NCBI RefSeq assembly: GCF_000507145.1
Contig: NZ_AYTO01000008.1
Span: forward strand, 62,001-126,000
Reading direction: 5' to 3'
DNA: 64,000 bases
Source: Bacillus tequilensis KCTC 13622
GTDB taxonomy: Bacteria > Bacillota > Bacilli > Bacillales > Bacillaceae
Below the pieces are notes generated by a model. It saw only the letters and a list, made by a program, of their open reading frames with translations. It did no database searches and was not told the origin of the DNA. The position numbers and the translations under genes are program-made. Within the stretch, counting starts at the first letter, position 1, and each line of letters begins with the position of its first letter. This document shows, in pieces, positions 19,160 through 28,980 of this stretch.

Positions 19160-19969
19160 TTACACGTGCACTTTCAAATAATCGCTGATCAGCCGGATCG
19201 TCTCTTCAGGATGGCTCATGTGGGGGCAATGCCCGCGGGCCTCCATTTGTTTCAGTCTGCTATAAGGCAGATGCTTATGCACATATTCACCTACTGCTGC
19301 CGGTGCGATGATATCATCTGAGCATTGGAGAATAAGAGAGGGAACCGTTACCTTCGAAAGATCCTCCCGGTGGTCAGAAAAAAACGCGGCTTTTGCGAAT
19401 CGGCGGGCAATCACAGGATCGGTAGAACAAAAACGGCTTTCAAGCTCTTCCTTGATGTCAGGCCGATCTGACTGATTCAGAACCGTTCCCGCAAATACAG
19501 TGGCCCAGCCTATGTAATTTTTCTCCATCATCTCCAGCAAGCCAAAGAGCTGCTCCTCTTCAAATCCTCCGTAATACTCAGGCGGATCGTTCAAATAACA
19601 AGGAGAAGGGCCGACCATCACCAGATGGGAAAAAAGATCCGGGCGGCGGATGGAAGCAAGCATTCCAATCACAGCTCCGACAGAGTGCCCCACGAATACG
19701 GTTTTTTCCAGATCTAAAGCTTCACAAACATCAAGAACATCTTGGGCATAGCCATCAAGTGTCCGGTAACGATTCAGGTCATATGCGTGCAAATCTGAAT
19801 GTCCCGAACCGACATAATCAAATAAAATGACTTGATGATCTTCTTCGAAGGCCGGCGCCACGGCGCTCCACACGCTTTGATCGCATCCAAAACCAGGTGC
19901 AAACATAATAGATGATGTGCCGCTGCCCTTCACCTTCACATGATTTCGTGACAAAATCGCTTCGTTCAT
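19160..19969 (-). CDS. rsbQ: RsbQ, alpha/beta hydrolase activator of RsbP
   Basis: 269 residues with an alpha/beta hydrolase fold. Nucleophile Ser96 sits in VGHSVGA, the acid Asp in CSDDIIAP (~219) and the His in [11 protein letters not shown] (~247). RsbQ is required with RsbP for the energy branch of the sigma-B response and is thought to supply a hydrophobic signal to the RsbP PAS domain. It is the first gene of the two-gene rsbQP operon on the minus strand. The length equals that of B. subtilis RsbQ. Confidence 0.96.
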   Translation of the reverse strand: MNEAILSRNHVKVKGSGTSSIMFAPGFGCDQSVWSAVAPAFEEDHQVILFDYVGSGHSDLHAYDLNRYRTLDGYAQDVLDVCEALDLEKTVFVGHSVGAVIGMLASIRRPDLFSHLVMVGPSPCYLNDPPEYYGGFEEEQLFGLLEMMEKNYIGWATVFAGTVLNQSDRPDIKEELESRFCSTDPVIARRFAKAAFFSDHREDLSKVTVPSLILQCSDDIIAPAAVGEYVHKHLPYSRLKQMEARGHCPHMSHPEETIRLISDYLKVHV

Positions 19970-20163
19970 GATTGGCTCCTTTCAGCCGGAAAGTAAAATA
20001 AAGTCCAGTATGTCTATCATAACACTCGGACTGTTTGAAGAGTGCATCTTTCTATGAAAGTAATAGCAGTTTAAAAGAAAAAGGAACATGCGGCATAGAA
20101 AAGCGGTTGAATTGGAAGATGCAGGGGGATGGATGGCCTGGGCGCATGCGGTGAGAAAAAATA

Positions 20164-20175
20164 TGACATTTGTCA
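20164..20175. promoter_or_regulatory. Inverted repeat upstream of yvfR, candidate response-regulator site
   Basis: TGACA-TT-TGTCA is a perfect 5-bp inverted repeat about 80 bases before yvfR, followed by a half site ATGACA at 20185-20190. NarL-type regulators such as YvfU often bind sites of this kind. The link to YvfU is inference. Confidence 0.45.
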
Positions 20176-20255
20176 CTCCATTATCATGACACCCCATACT
20201 AACAACAGCTCCTCCGGCATTTTACAATCAATGTAAGCGATCAGGAGGTGCTTAT

Positions 20256-21161
20256 GTGATGAATGAGACAGTATCAGTAAGCAATGTGACAAAACAGTTC
20301 CAGCAAAAAACAGCTGTGAACAACATCAGCTTCAGCATGAAAAAAGGAGAAATTGCAGCCATTCTCGGACCGAATGGGGCAGGGAAGACGACCGTCATCT
20401 CTATGATATTAGGATTGCTGAAGCCGAGTGGGGGAGAAATCAAATTATTTAACCGGGCTCCGCATGATCAGCAGGTTCGCGAGCAAATAGGCGTGATGCT
20501 GCAGGAAGTGAGTGTCATGCCGGGTCTGAAAGTGAATGAAATTCTCGAACTCTTTCGAAGCTATTATCCGAATCCATTGTCCTTGAAAGAACTCGTTTCG
20601 TTAACAGCTCTCACAACAGAAGACTTGAAAACAAGGGCAGAAAAATTATCAGGCGGACAAAAACGCCGTTTGAGCTTTGCATTGGCTCTTGTCGGGAACC
20701 CGGAGCTGCTGATATTCGATGAACCGACAGTCGGGATGGACACATCATCAAGACATCGGTTCTGGCAGACCATTCATGGACTGGCAGACCAGGGGAAAAC
20801 AATTATTTTTTCAACTCATTATTTACAGGAAGCAGATGATGCCGCACAGCGAATCTTATTTTTCGCTGACGGACAGCTTGTGGCAGACGGCTCGCCAATG
20901 CAGCTCCGCTCAAGGATTCAGAAACAGTCTGTTTCTTTTGCGCTCCGTGCAGAGGAATCGTTGGAAAATCTGTCCCGACACCCGGAAGTAGAGCAAGTCA
21001 TCCGAGAGCATCAGAGAATCATCATCCAAACATCAAATACAGACAAAGTGTTAGCGCTGATCTTTCAAGAAAACATCCAAGCACGGGATATTCGAATTGA
21101 GCATGGAACGCTCGATGAGGCATTTCGCCGGCTGGCTGACGGAAAAAGGGAGGCGATGTGA
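20256..21161 (+). CDS. yvfR: YvfR, ABC transporter ATP-binding protein
   Basis: 301 residues if started at GTG 20256; ATG 20259 is equally well placed behind AGGAGGTG (20243-20250). ABC ATPase with Walker [10 protein letters not shown] (~37-45), Q loop [10 protein letters not shown], signature LSGGQKRR (~130), Walker [13 protein letters not shown] (~150) and switch His in STHYLQEA. The C-terminal ~80 residues resemble the drug/antibiotic export (DRA) subclass. It pairs with the permease YvfS and the two-component system YvfTU behind it; the substrate is unknown. Confidence 0.93.
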   Translation: MMNETVSVSNVTKQFQQKTAVNNISFSMKKGEIAAILGPNGAGKTTVISMILGLLKPSGGEIKLFNRAPHDQQVREQIGVMLQEVSVMPGLKVNEILELFRSYYPNPLSLKELVSLTALTTEDLKTRAEKLSGGQKRRLSFALALVGNPELLIFDEPTVGMDTSSRHRFWQTIHGLADQGKTIIFSTHYLQEADDAAQRILFFADGQLVADGSPMQLRSRIQKQSVSFALRAEESLENLSRHPEVEQVIREHQRIIIQTSNTDKVLALIFQENIQARDIRIEHGTLDEAFRRLADGKREAM

Positions 21162-21899
21162 GTGAACATGCTGCTGAAGCAAAGTGTAGCTGAAATGAAA
21201 AGGGTGCTTAGGAATAAGTATTTTGTGCTTTGGTCGCTGATGATGCCGATCGCTTTTTATTATTTCTTTACCAATGTAGTGAATACCAACGTTCCCGACC
21301 AACGTGAATGGGAAGCCCATTACTTAATGTCGATGACAGCCTTCAGCGTGATGGGTTCTTCTATCATGACGCTTGGCATCCGCATGGTTCAAGAACGGTC
21401 ACAAGGCTGGACTGCCTTTATCCGTATTACGCCTCTTCCGGATCATATCTATTTATCAGCTCAGATGATCGGGCAAAGTGTGATTCACGTTTTATCCATT
21501 ACCGTCATTTTTCTTTTCGGCGCAATTATTAATGACATTGCCTTGTCGCCGTTTGAATGGATCATGAGCGGGCTGTGGATTTTGTTTGGCGCATTGCCGT
21601 TTTTAGCGTTAGGCACTCTAATCGGCCTCATGAGAAAAGTAGAAACAGCGGCCGGAATCAGTAATGTGCTTTACATGCTTCTGGCTTTAGGCGGGGGCAT
21701 GTGGATGCCGGTTGAGGTCATGCCTGACATGATGCAGAACATTGGCCGCTGGCTTCCGTCTTATCATTTCGGGAACGGGGCGTGGGAACTTGTTCGTGGC
21801 GGGAGTCCAACATGGAAAAATATTCTGGTTTTAATCGCTTATTTGCTGCTCTTCATGCTACTATCTAAGTATATAAGAAGAAAACAAGAAGCGGTGTAA
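21162..21899 (+). CDS. yvfS: YvfS, ABC-2 type permease
   Basis: 245 residues, start GTG 21162 directly after the yvfR stop and behind AAAAGGGAGG; ATG 21168 is possible. Six hydrophobic segments with the ABC-2 exporter pattern, including a late re-entrant region LALGGGMWMPVEVMPDMMQNIGRWLPSYHFGNG. Functions as the membrane half of the YvfRS exporter. Confidence 0.92.
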   Translation: MNMLLKQSVAEMKRVLRNKYFVLWSLMMPIAFYYFFTNVVNTNVPDQREWEAHYLMSMTAFSVMGSSIMTLGIRMVQERSQGWTAFIRITPLPDHIYLSAQMIGQSVIHVLSITVIFLFGAIINDIALSPFEWIMSGLWILFGALPFLALGTLIGLMRKVETAAGISNVLYMLLALGGGMWMPVEVMPDMMQNIGRWLPSYHFGNGAWELVRGGSPTWKNILVLIAYLLLFMLLSKYIRRKQEAV

Positions 21900-21902
21900 T
21901 AT

Positions 21903-23018
21903 ATGAAAAAAGCAATATCTATTTTCCCGAAGCAATTCGGGTTTTTCCCTTATATCTTTCTAGTGTATATCATTATGCCGTTCCTCACTTTATTGAAAGA
22001 GTCAGGCATCAAACAGCTGATTGGATATAGCATGCTGGTCCTTTTCGTTGCGGCATATCGCCAATTGTTCAGCAGCTTGGGCAGAGGTTCGTTTACATAT
22101 TGGCTCATCGTGCAAATGGCGGTTATTTTGATATACAGTCTGTTTTATGATATCAGCTATATATACTTAGGTTTTTTCCCGGCAAACTTTGTTGGTTATT
22201 ACAAAGAGAAAACGAAGTTTAACCGTGCTTTCTGCGGTTTACTCTTCATGCTGCTGCTCCCTTGTCTGTACCGATTATTTGCGGATTCGGTCTCCATTCG
22301 GGAGCTGTTCTCTATTCTTCCATTTCAGGTCATCATGCTGATTTCTCCATTCGGAATCCGTTCTATGTTTCGGAGAATAGAGCTTGAAACAAAGCTTGAC
22401 CAAGCAAACGAACAGATAAAAGAACTCTCCAAAAGGGAGGAGCGCGTTCGAATCGCCCGTGACCTTCATGATACCCTCGGTCATACCCTGTCGCTTCTTA
22501 CATTAAAAAGCCAGCTCATTCAGCGGCTGGCAGCATCTGATCCAGAGCGGACGAGGCTTGAGGCAAAAGAGATGGAAACAAGCTCGAGAGCCGCACTCAA
22601 GCAAGTTCGTGAGTTGGTTTCTGATATGAGAACGGTCACGATGACTGAGGAGCTTGCCAACATTCAGCACATATTAAGAGCGGGGAACATTACCTTTGAG
22701 TATGAAGGAGACGATGATTTTACAGCGATATCACCCGTCACGCAAAATATTATCAGCATGTGTATGCGGGAAGCCGTGACCAACATCATCAAGCATAGCA
22801 AAGCGACCCACTGCGCCATCAGCATTACTCAGTTTGTTGATAAAATGAGGATTGTGATACGGGATGACGGAAAGGGAGCTGCTAAGGAGAAAACGTTTGG
22901 CAATGGTCTGCGGGGCATGGAAGAACGGCTTATGCTTATTGAAGGCGGATTAACGCTTTCGGCTCATAAGGGAACGGCGGTGACGCTGACGATTCCGCTG
23001 ATTAAAAAAGCAGAATGA
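21903..23018 (+). CDS. yvfT: YvfT, membrane sensor histidine kinase
   Basis: 371 residues. About five N-terminal membrane helices (~15-155), then a HisKA_3-type dimerisation box with the phosphorylated His in RIARDLHDTLGHTLSLL (~195) and a GHKL ATPase domain (MCMREAVTNIIKHSKATH, IRDDGKGA, FGNGLRGMEERL). It is a NarX/DesK-class kinase that should phosphorylate YvfU. It lies three bases behind yvfS. Confidence 0.94.
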   Translation: MKKAISIFPKQFGFFPYIFLVYIIMPFLTLLKESGIKQLIGYSMLVLFVAAYRQLFSSLGRGSFTYWLIVQMAVILIYSLFYDISYIYLGFFPANFVGYYKEKTKFNRAFCGLLFMLLLPCLYRLFADSVSIRELFSILPFQVIMLISPFGIRSMFRRIELETKLDQANEQIKELSKREERVRIARDLHDTLGHTLSLLTLKSQLIQRLAASDPERTRLEAKEMETSSRAALKQVRELVSDMRTVTMTEELANIQHILRAGNITFEYEGDDDFTAISPVTQNIISMCMREAVTNIIKHSKATHCAISITQFVDKMRIVIRDDGKGAAKEKTFGNGLRGMEERLMLIEGGLTLSAHKGTAVTLTIPLIKKAE

Positions 23019-23033
23019 TGGGAGGACGAAAGA

Positions 23034-23636
23034 ATGATTCGTCTGTTGATTGCTGAGGACCAGCGAATGCTTTTAGGCGCATTGGGGTCTCTGCTTGATT
23101 TAGAAGAGGATATGACAGTCATCGGACAGGCATTAAACGGGGAAGAAGCGCTAAAAGCCATTTTGAAGCTGGAGCCGGATGTATGCATCATGGACATTGA
23201 AATGCCGGTTCGAAGCGGGCTGGACGTGGCAGAGGCATTAATGCAAAAAGGCTGCGGCAGCAAGGTCATTATTTTAACGACCTTTGCCCGCCCCGGCTAT
23301 TTTGAACGCGCCGTCAAAGCCGGCGTACACGGCTATCTGCTGAAAGACGGCGAGATTGACGATCTGGCCGCCGCCATCCGGAAGTGTGTAGAGGGAAAAC
23401 GAGTTTTCAGCCCCGAGCTGACGTTTAACATGATTCGAGACGAAAATCCCCTCACCTTAAGAGAGCGAGAAATTCTCCGGCTGGCGGCATTAGGCAAGAC
23501 AACAAAGGATATTACGCTGGAGCTCTATTTATCTCAAGGAACTGTCAGAAACTACATATCAGACATCATCCAAAAGCTCAATGCGAAAAATCGGACAGAA
23601 GCCGCAAGCATTGCTGAGGAAAAAGGGTGGATTTAA
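23034..23636 (+). CDS. yvfU: YvfU, NarL-family response regulator
   Basis: 200 residues. Receiver domain with acidic pocket (IAEDQ), phospho-Asp in VCIMDIEMP (~53) and Thr/Lys in ILTTFA / LLKDGE. The C-terminal LuxR-type HTH is at ~138-195 (LTLREREILRLAALGKTTKDITLELYLSQGTVRNYISDII). It should control the adjacent yvfRS exporter genes. Followed by a strong terminator. Confidence 0.95.
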   Translation: MIRLLIAEDQRMLLGALGSLLDLEEDMTVIGQALNGEEALKAILKLEPDVCIMDIEMPVRSGLDVAEALMQKGCGSKVIILTTFARPGYFERAVKAGVHGYLLKDGEIDDLAAAIRKCVEGKRVFSPELTFNMIRDENPLTLREREILRLAALGKTTKDITLELYLSQGTVRNYISDIIQKLNAKNRTEAASIAEEKGWI

Positions 23637-23638
23637 TG

Positions 23639-23667
23639 AAAACCTGGCGATTTAGCCAGGTTTTTTG
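23639..23667 (+). terminator. yvfU terminator
   Basis: AACCTGGC - GATTTA - GCCAGGTT hairpin followed by TTTTG. Confidence 0.85.
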
Positions 23668-23688
23668 TATTTGTCTGGTTATTTATGG

Positions 23689-23740
23689 TTGCATTACTCA
23701 GTATCACTGTATATGATAGCATTATACAGTGATACTGAGT
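23689..23740 (+). promoter_or_regulatory. Promoter embedded in an 18-bp-arm palindrome (PadR operator)
   Basis: Left arm ACTCAGTATCACTGTATA (23696-23713) and right arm 23723-23740 are exact reverse complements over 18 bases, with a 9-base spacer. A sigma-A promoter TTGCAT (23689-23694), 17 bases, TATGAT (23712-23717) places its -10 at the centre of the palindrome. A repressor bound here would block the promoter of the PadR gene that starts 15 bases further on. Confidence 0.85.
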
Positions 23741-23754
23741 ATGGAGGCCGTTAT

Positions 23755-24084
23755 ATGAATGAAAATAAGCATTTGCCGCTGACTGAGACTGTTTACTATG
23801 TTCTTTTATCTTTGTTACATCCTGCTCACGGCTACATCATTATGAAAAATATTGAAGAACTTAGCGGCGGAAGAGTGAAAATGGCGCCCGGAACTCTTTA
23901 TGGAGCAATCGAAAACTTATTGAAACATCAATTGATTGAGCCCTATCCAAGTGATGATCGCCGCAGAAAAACATATATCATCACTGAATTTGGAAGAAAT
24001 GTGTTAAGGAAGGACATGGAGAGAATGGAGCAGCTGGTCGGCATAACGAGGCGGAAATTAAATAAAAAGGGGGAGGCCATATGA
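23755..24084 (+). CDS. PadR-family transcriptional regulator
   Basis: 109 residues from ATG 23755 after ATGGAGG. It is a PadR winged helix: LTETVYYVLLSLLHPAHGYIIMKNIEELSGGRVKMAPGTLYGAIENLLKHQLIEPYPSDDRRRKTYIITEFGRNVL, and then a short C-terminal helix. Its own stop overlaps the next gene (ATGA). PadR-DUF2812 pairs are common in Firmicutes, often with PadR controlling the pair; the ligand is usually unknown. The pair separates yvfU from lutA, which I recall as neighbours in 168. Confidence 0.88.
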   Translation: MNENKHLPLTETVYYVLLSLLHPAHGYIIMKNIEELSGGRVKMAPGTLYGAIENLLKHQLIEPYPSDDRRRKTYIITEFGRNVLRKDMERMEQLVGITRRKLNKKGEAI

Positions 24085-24698
24085 AGAAATACAGATATTT
24101 TATGGACATTGACAGTGAGGAACAATGGCTCAATAAGATGGCATATAAGGGGTGTGAATTAGAAGGGAGAGGGTTGTTATCCTATCGTTTTGCAGATGAA
24201 GCATCCTCTGACAACTCTACCATCAGAATTGACTATCGCACATTTACACATCCGGAGGATTTTACTGATTATCGGACTCTTTTTGAAGACAGCGGATGGA
24301 AGCATCTTTTCAGTTCACAAGGCCTGCATTATTTTAGAAAAGAGGATGCCAATGCATCAGACGATATTTTTTCTGATACAGAATCAAGAGCCGGAAGATA
24401 TAAACGCCTGTTGCAATCATACTTTGCACTTTCTTTTCTATTTTTATCCTTCATTTTGATTCTCTATACTACCAAAGCTTTGACTATTGATTTATTTATC
24501 CGTCCTCAGAGTTTATATTATACGCCGGGTCTGTGGGATAAGACCGGAGCGGCTTTTATCAGAGCCTTTTTATTTGAAACACCTATTGCACTAATGAGAG
24601 GGGGAGCAGGCTGGATTGTTCTCTTTAGCGCTCTTAGCTTCTTTTATTTATTTATGAAAACATATAAAAAGTACAGAAAGTGCCTGTATGGCCAGTGA
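24081..24698 (+). CDS. DUF2812 membrane protein, partner of the PadR regulator
   Basis: 205 residues. The N-terminal DUF2812 domain (~1-110) begins KKYRYFMDIDSEEQWLNKMAYKGCELEGRG and includes FEDSGWKHLFSSQGLHYFRKED. Two membrane helices follow (~113-132 and ~175-195), with a basic C-terminus. Function is unknown; the family co-occurs with PadR regulators and may sense or respond to membrane stress. It is translationally coupled to the PadR gene. Confidence 0.8.
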   Translation: MKKYRYFMDIDSEEQWLNKMAYKGCELEGRGLLSYRFADEASSDNSTIRIDYRTFTHPEDFTDYRTLFEDSGWKHLFSSQGLHYFRKEDANASDDIFSDTESRAGRYKRLLQSYFALSFLFLSFILILYTTKALTIDLFIRPQSLYYTPGLWDKTGAAFIRAFLFETPIALMRGGAGWIVLFSALSFFYLFMKTYKKYRKCLYGQ

Positions 24699-24717
24699 AA
24701 AAGGGTATAGTGCTATG

Positions 24718-24750
24718 AACGTCTGTCCAGTGAAACAGGCGTTTTTTATT
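24718..24750 (+). terminator. Terminator after the PadR/DUF2812 pair
   Basis: AACGTCTGT - CCAGTGAA - ACAGGCGTT (one G-T pair) followed by TTTTTATT. Confidence 0.8.
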
Positions 24751-24820
24751 GCGGATGTTTAGAAAAACCTTCCCTTTTATTGTCAGAATAGTGTACGATA
24801 TTCATAGAGTTATTTTAAGT

Positions 24821-24839
24821 CAGGTCATCAGATGACCTG
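24821..24839. promoter_or_regulatory. LutR operator before lutABC
   Basis: CAGGTCATC-A-GATGACCTG is a perfect palindrome with 9-bp arms that contains TCATC-A-GATGA (24825-24835), the same core as the site before lutP. It lies 33 bases before the lutA start. Confidence 0.88.
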
Positions 24840-24871
24840 ATCATATATTGGGGATAAGAGAGGGGTTCATC

Positions 24872-25588
24872 ATGAAAGTCTCACTTTTTGTCACTTGTCT
24901 TGTTGATATGTTTCAAACAAATGTCGGAAAAGCAACGGTTGAGCTGCTGGAGCGGCTTGGGTGTGAGGTTGATTTTCCGGAAGGGCAAATTTGCTGCGGG
25001 CAGCCGGCTTACAACAGCGGCTATGTCCATGACGCCAAAAAAGCAATGAAACGGATGATCGAAACGTTTGAGGATTCCGAATATGTCGTCAGTCCTTCCG
25101 GCTCCTGCACGACAATGTTCAGGGAGTATCCGCACTTGTTTGCGGATGATCCGAAATGGGCAGACAAAGCGCAAAAGCTTGCCGATAAAACGTATGAACT
25201 GACGGATTTTATCGTAAATGTCCTTGGGGTCGAGGATGTCGGCGCGACCCTTCATACAAAAGCGACCTTGCATACGTCGTGCCATATGACAAGGCTGCTC
25301 GGGGTTCGGGAGGAGCCGATGAAACTTCTGAGCCATGTGAAGGGCTTAGAGTTTACAGCGCTTCCGGGCAAACATAACTGCTGCGGATTTGGAGGAACGT
25401 TCTCCGTCAAAATGGCGCAGATTTCTGAGCAGATGGTCGATGAAAAAGTCGCATGTGTTGAGGAAACGGGAGCAGAGGTGCTGATCGGCGCTGACTGCGG
25501 CTGTTTGATGAATATCGGGGGACGGCTTGACCGAAAAGACAAGAATGTCAAAGTGATGCACATCGCCGAAGTGCTCAACAGCAGATAA
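24872..25588 (+). CDS. lutA: LutA, CCG-domain subunit of L-lactate oxidation complex
   Basis: 238 residues from ATG 24872 (GAGAGGGG upstream), as in B. subtilis; an in-frame ATG at 24848 is rejected because it lies before that ribosome site. Two cysteine-rich CCG domains are visible ([10 protein letters not shown] ~39 and CCGFGGTFS ~178) together with CHMTR and GADCGC. These resemble the heterodisulfide reductase/glycolate oxidase GlcF type. With LutB and LutC it oxidises L-lactate to pyruvate. First gene of the LutR-controlled lutABC operon. Confidence 0.96.
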   Translation: MKVSLFVTCLVDMFQTNVGKATVELLERLGCEVDFPEGQICCGQPAYNSGYVHDAKKAMKRMIETFEDSEYVVSPSGSCTTMFREYPHLFADDPKWADKAQKLADKTYELTDFIVNVLGVEDVGATLHTKATLHTSCHMTRLLGVREEPMKLLSHVKGLEFTALPGKHNCCGFGGTFSVKMAQISEQMVDEKVACVEETGAEVLIGADCGCLMNIGGRLDRKDKNVKVMHIAEVLNSR

Positions 25589-25615
25589 AACTGGATACAG
25601 AGGGGGAAAAGGATC

Positions 25616-27055
25616 ATGGCGATGAAAATCGGTACTGACGCTTTTAAAGAGCGGGTATCACAGGGGATTGATAATGAATTTATGAGAGGCGCTGTTTTGG
25701 GGGCGCAGGAGCGTCTGCGGACACGGCGCCTTGAAGCGGCAGAAGAGCTGGGAAACTGGGAAGAGTGGCGCTCGCTATCAGAGGAAATCAGGCAGCACGT
25801 CCTTGACAACCTCGATTTCTATCTCGGTCAGCTTGCCGAAAATGTGGCGAAAAGAGGCGGGCATGTCTACTTCGCGGAAACATCGGAGGAGGCGTCTTCT
25901 TATATTCGCGATGTCATTCAAAAGCAGAACGGGAAGAAAATCGTAAAATCAAAATCTATGGTCACAGAGGAAATCAATCTGAATGAGGTGCTGGAGCAGG
26001 AAGGCTGCGAAGTCGTTGAAACTGACCTGGGCGAATATATTTTGCAGATTGATGATCATGATCCGCCGTCACATATCGTAGCGCCCGCCCTTCATAAAAA
26101 TAAAGAGCAGATACGCGATGTGTTTACAGAAAGGCTCAACTATCAGCATACCGAAAAACCGGAAGAGCTTGTCATGCACGCGCGCGCCATCTTGCGGGAA
26201 AAGTTTCTGGAAGCGGATATCGGCATAACCGGCTGCAACTTCGCCATCGCTGACACGGGTTCTGTCAGCCTTGTGACCAATGAAGGAAATGGACGGCTTG
26301 TCAGCACCTTGCCGAAAACACAAATCACCGTCATGGGAATGGAGCGGATCGTCCCGTCATTTTCTGAATTTGAAGTGCTTGTCAGCATGCTGACAAGAAG
26401 CGCTGTCGGACAGCGGCTGACAAGTTATATTACGGCTTTGACAGGTCCAAAGCTGGAAGAGGAAGCGGACGGGCCGGAGGAATTCCATCTTGTCATTGTT
26501 GACAATGGCCGCTCCAACATTCTCGGAACGGAATTCCAATCTGTGCTGCAATGCATCCGCTGTGCCGCCTGTATCAATGTCTGCCCAGTATACCGCCATG
26601 TCGGCGGACACTCATACGGCTCCATCTATTCGGGGCCGATCGGAGCAGTTTTATCGCCGTTGCTCGGGGGTTACGACGATTTTAAGGAACTGCCGTATGC
26701 GTCTTCACTGTGCGCTGCTTGTACAGAAGCTTGTCCGGTCAAAATTCCGCTGCATGAACTGCTTCTCAAGCATCGCCAGAACATCGTCGAAAAAGAAGGC
26801 AAAGCGCCGATCAGTGAAAAGCTTGCGATGAAAGCATTCGGGCTTGGCGCATCCTCTTTGTCGCTTTACAAAATGGGCTCAAAATGGGCACCGGCCGCCA
26901 TGACGCCTTTTACAGAGGACGACAAAATTTCGAAAGGGCCCGGCCCGCTCAAAAGCTGGACGCAGATCCGCGACTTCCCGGCACCGCATAAATCGAGATT
27001 CAGAGACTGGTTTACAGATAGAGAAACAAGTGAACGCACGAAGGAGGAGAAGTGA
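25616..27055 (+). CDS. lutB: LutB, iron-sulphur/LUD subunit of L-lactate oxidation
   Basis: 479 residues. LUD domain (~70-290; [34 protein letters not shown]), then two 4Fe-4S clusters, [12 protein letters not shown] (~310) and CAACTEACP (~363), and a C-terminal basic tail. It is the electron-transfer subunit of the LutABC complex. It starts 27 bases after lutA behind GAGGGGGAAAAGG. Its stop overlaps the lutC start. Confidence 0.96.
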   Translation: MAMKIGTDAFKERVSQGIDNEFMRGAVLGAQERLRTRRLEAAEELGNWEEWRSLSEEIRQHVLDNLDFYLGQLAENVAKRGGHVYFAETSEEASSYIRDVIQKQNGKKIVKSKSMVTEEINLNEVLEQEGCEVVETDLGEYILQIDDHDPPSHIVAPALHKNKEQIRDVFTERLNYQHTEKPEELVMHARAILREKFLEADIGITGCNFAIADTGSVSLVTNEGNGRLVSTLPKTQITVMGMERIVPSFSEFEVLVSMLTRSAVGQRLTSYITALTGPKLEEEADGPEEFHLVIVDNGRSNILGTEFQSVLQCIRCAACINVCPVYRHVGGHSYGSIYSGPIGAVLSPLLGGYDDFKELPYASSLCAACTEACPVKIPLHELLLKHRQNIVEKEGKAPISEKLAMKAFGLGASSLSLYKMGSKWAPAAMTPFTEDDKISKGPGPLKSWTQIRDFPAPHKSRFRDWFTDRETSERTKEEK

Positions 27056-27780
27056 TGACGACGAAGGGAACCATTCAGAATCAGGAGAGCTTTTTAAACC
27101 GAATCGCATCACGCCTGGGCCGTGAAAGAAGAACAGGAGGCGTGGCAGTCCCTGAGTGGGCGCACCAGCCGCAGCATCAAACGCTTGCAGGATATTCAGC
27201 GGATGACTTAGTCACGGTGCTTAAAAACCATTGTGTCAAAATCCATACAGAGCTGATTGAAACGGATTCAACGGGCCTTTACGATGCCCTGCGCGAGCAA
27301 GTCAGCCGTTTTTCAGGAGGCCCTGTCATCATTCCGAAGGACCCCCGCTTTGAAGCATACGGTCTAAAAAGCCTGCTCACCAAGGACTGGCCGAACGATG
27401 GCACGCCGGTCTGGGAGTGGGATGCCGCCAAAGGGGAAGAAAATATCAAAAAAGCGGAGCAAGCCAATGTAGGGATTACATTCAGCGAGATCACACTGGC
27501 AGAGTCGGGGACAGTTGTCCTCTTTTCCTCGAAAGACATCGGCCGGTCTGTCAGCCTTCTGCCGACGACCTATATTGCGATTGTCCCGAAATCAAGCATC
27601 GTGCCGAGAATGACGCAAGCCAGTGATATCATCCGTCAAAACATTGCGGACGGCGTCACTGTTCCTTCATGCATCAACTACATTACCGGACCGAGCAACT
27701 CAGCCGACATCGAAATGGATTTAGTCGTCGGGGTGCACGGACCTGTAAAAGCCGCATATATTCTCGTCTCTGACCGCTGA
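27055..27780 (+). CDS. lutC: LutC, LUD-domain subunit of L-lactate oxidation
   Basis: 241 residues from ATG 27055, overlapping the lutB TGA and placed seven bases after AAGGAGG; a GTG at 27052 is also in frame. LUD domain with GITFSEITLAESGTVVLFSS and a C-terminal CINYITGPSNSADIEMDLVVGVHGP motif. Third member of the LutABC lactate-oxidising complex. Confidence 0.96.
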   Translation: MTTKGTIQNQESFLNRIASRLGRERRTGGVAVPEWAHQPQHQTLAGYSADDLVTVLKNHCVKIHTELIETDSTGLYDALREQVSRFSGGPVIIPKDPRFEAYGLKSLLTKDWPNDGTPVWEWDAAKGEENIKKAEQANVGITFSEITLAESGTVVLFSSKDIGRSVSLLPTTYIAIVPKSSIVPRMTQASDIIRQNIADGVTVPSCINYITGPSNSADIEMDLVVGVHGPVKAAYILVSDR

Positions 27781-27787
27781 TCTCAGA

Positions 27788-27815
27788 AAGCCCGGCAGCA
27801 TATGCCGGGTTTTTG
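27788..27815 (+). terminator. lutABC terminator
   Basis: AGCCCGGCA - GCATA - TGCCGGGTT hairpin followed by TTTGCTT. Confidence 0.85.
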
Positions 27816-27885
27816 CTTGAAAAAACTTTAATTTCTGATATTTTCGCCGATGAGAAGAGTATGGCTTGAATAAGGAGGAAATGCG

Positions 27886-28920
27886 ATGAAAAAGTGGCTG
27901 ATCGCAGCGATTTCACTGGCGATTGCGATTGTTCTGTTTATGTATTCAAACGCAGAGGCGAAGGCAGCCGGCATGACATTAGGCTACACGACTGGTGATA
28001 CGGCCTCGTACAATTCTCTTGCGAAATATCATACATACATGAATTCCATCGCCACAGATACGTTTGCGTTTGAAAAAAACGGACATATCATTGGCGATGC
28101 CCCAACTAAGCAGCTGACATATGCGAAGAAGACAAAAATCAAGACATGGGCCGTCATTTCTAACTATAATGACGCCATTTCCGATTTTGACGGAGATTTA
28201 GCGAGTCGAGTTATGAGTAATAAAACAGCGAAAAAACGTTTCACAGATCAGCTGATAGCACTGGACAAAAAGCACTCATACTACGGTATCAATATCGATT
28301 TTGAAGCAGTGAATCCAGAAGACAGATCCAAATATTCACGCTTCATTCAGGATGTTTCACAGGCTTTGAAAAAGAAACAGATCAAAACAATGGTTTCGGT
28401 TCCCGCCAAAAGCGCCGATGATCAAAAAGATGACTGGAGCTGGCCGTATGATTATGCGAAAATCGGTAAATATGCGGATTACGTACAAGTCATGACTTAC
28501 GACGAACACGGCATTTGGGGCGATCCGGGATCAGTGGCGAGCACAAGCTGGATCAAAAGCTCCCTGCAGTTTTCAGTCAAAAAAATCAAAGCCAATAAAG
28601 TCATTATGGGAATTCCCGCATACGGCTATGACTGGGATGTCAAAGACGGAAGCGGCAGCGCAGCGAGAGAATGGAATGAACTCAAATCTCTCATCAAAAA
28701 GCAGAAAGCAAAGCCGGCATTCCACAAAAAATCAGGTTCGATGACATTTTCCTACCTTGACAAAAAGAAACATAAACATGTCGTGTGGTATGAAAACGAA
28801 AAAACCGTTCAAACGAAAAGCCATTTGTCAAAGCTATATAAAATAGCAGGTGTCTCAGTCTATGCATTAGGGAACGAGTCAGAGTCCTTTTGGAAAGCCA
28901 TTCAAAAAGGGACAAAATAA
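27886..28920 (+). CDS. yvbX: YvbX, secreted GH18 glycoside hydrolase
   Basis: 344 residues. Signal peptide MKKWLIAAISLAIAIVLFMYS...AKA, then one GH18 barrel with the catalytic DxDxE motif NIDFE near residue 144 and the substrate-site MTYDEHG (~205). There are no LysM or SH3 wall-binding repeats, unlike the spore-cortex paralogues YaaH and YdhD. It probably hydrolyses N-acetylglucosamine-containing polymer outside the cell. ATG follows AAGGAGG. Confidence 0.9.
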   Translation: MKKWLIAAISLAIAIVLFMYSNAEAKAAGMTLGYTTGDTASYNSLAKYHTYMNSIATDTFAFEKNGHIIGDAPTKQLTYAKKTKIKTWAVISNYNDAISDFDGDLASRVMSNKTAKKRFTDQLIALDKKHSYYGINIDFEAVNPEDRSKYSRFIQDVSQALKKKQIKTMVSVPAKSADDQKDDWSWPYDYAKIGKYADYVQVMTYDEHGIWGDPGSVASTSWIKSSLQFSVKKIKANKVIMGIPAYGYDWDVKDGSGSAAREWNELKSLIKKQKAKPAFHKKSGSMTFSYLDKKKHKHVVWYENEKTVQTKSHLSKLYKIAGVSVYALGNESESFWKAIQKGTK

Positions 28921-28945
28921 CAGATTCTTTTTTTCTCTGAAGTTA

Positions 28946-28974
28946 TTGACAGGGAAATGAGAAGCACGTATATT
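28946..28974 (+). promoter_or_regulatory. Promoter of the yvbW T-box transcript
   Basis: Sigma-A promoter TTGACA (28946-28951), 17 bases, TATATT (28969-28974), just after the yvbX stop. Confidence 0.8.
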
Positions 28975-28980
28975 ATGTTA

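Noticed and set aside
19982-20197. 71-codon minus-strand frame between rsbQ and yvfR
   Set aside because: No ribosome site, odd composition, and it overlaps the candidate regulatory site of yvfR.
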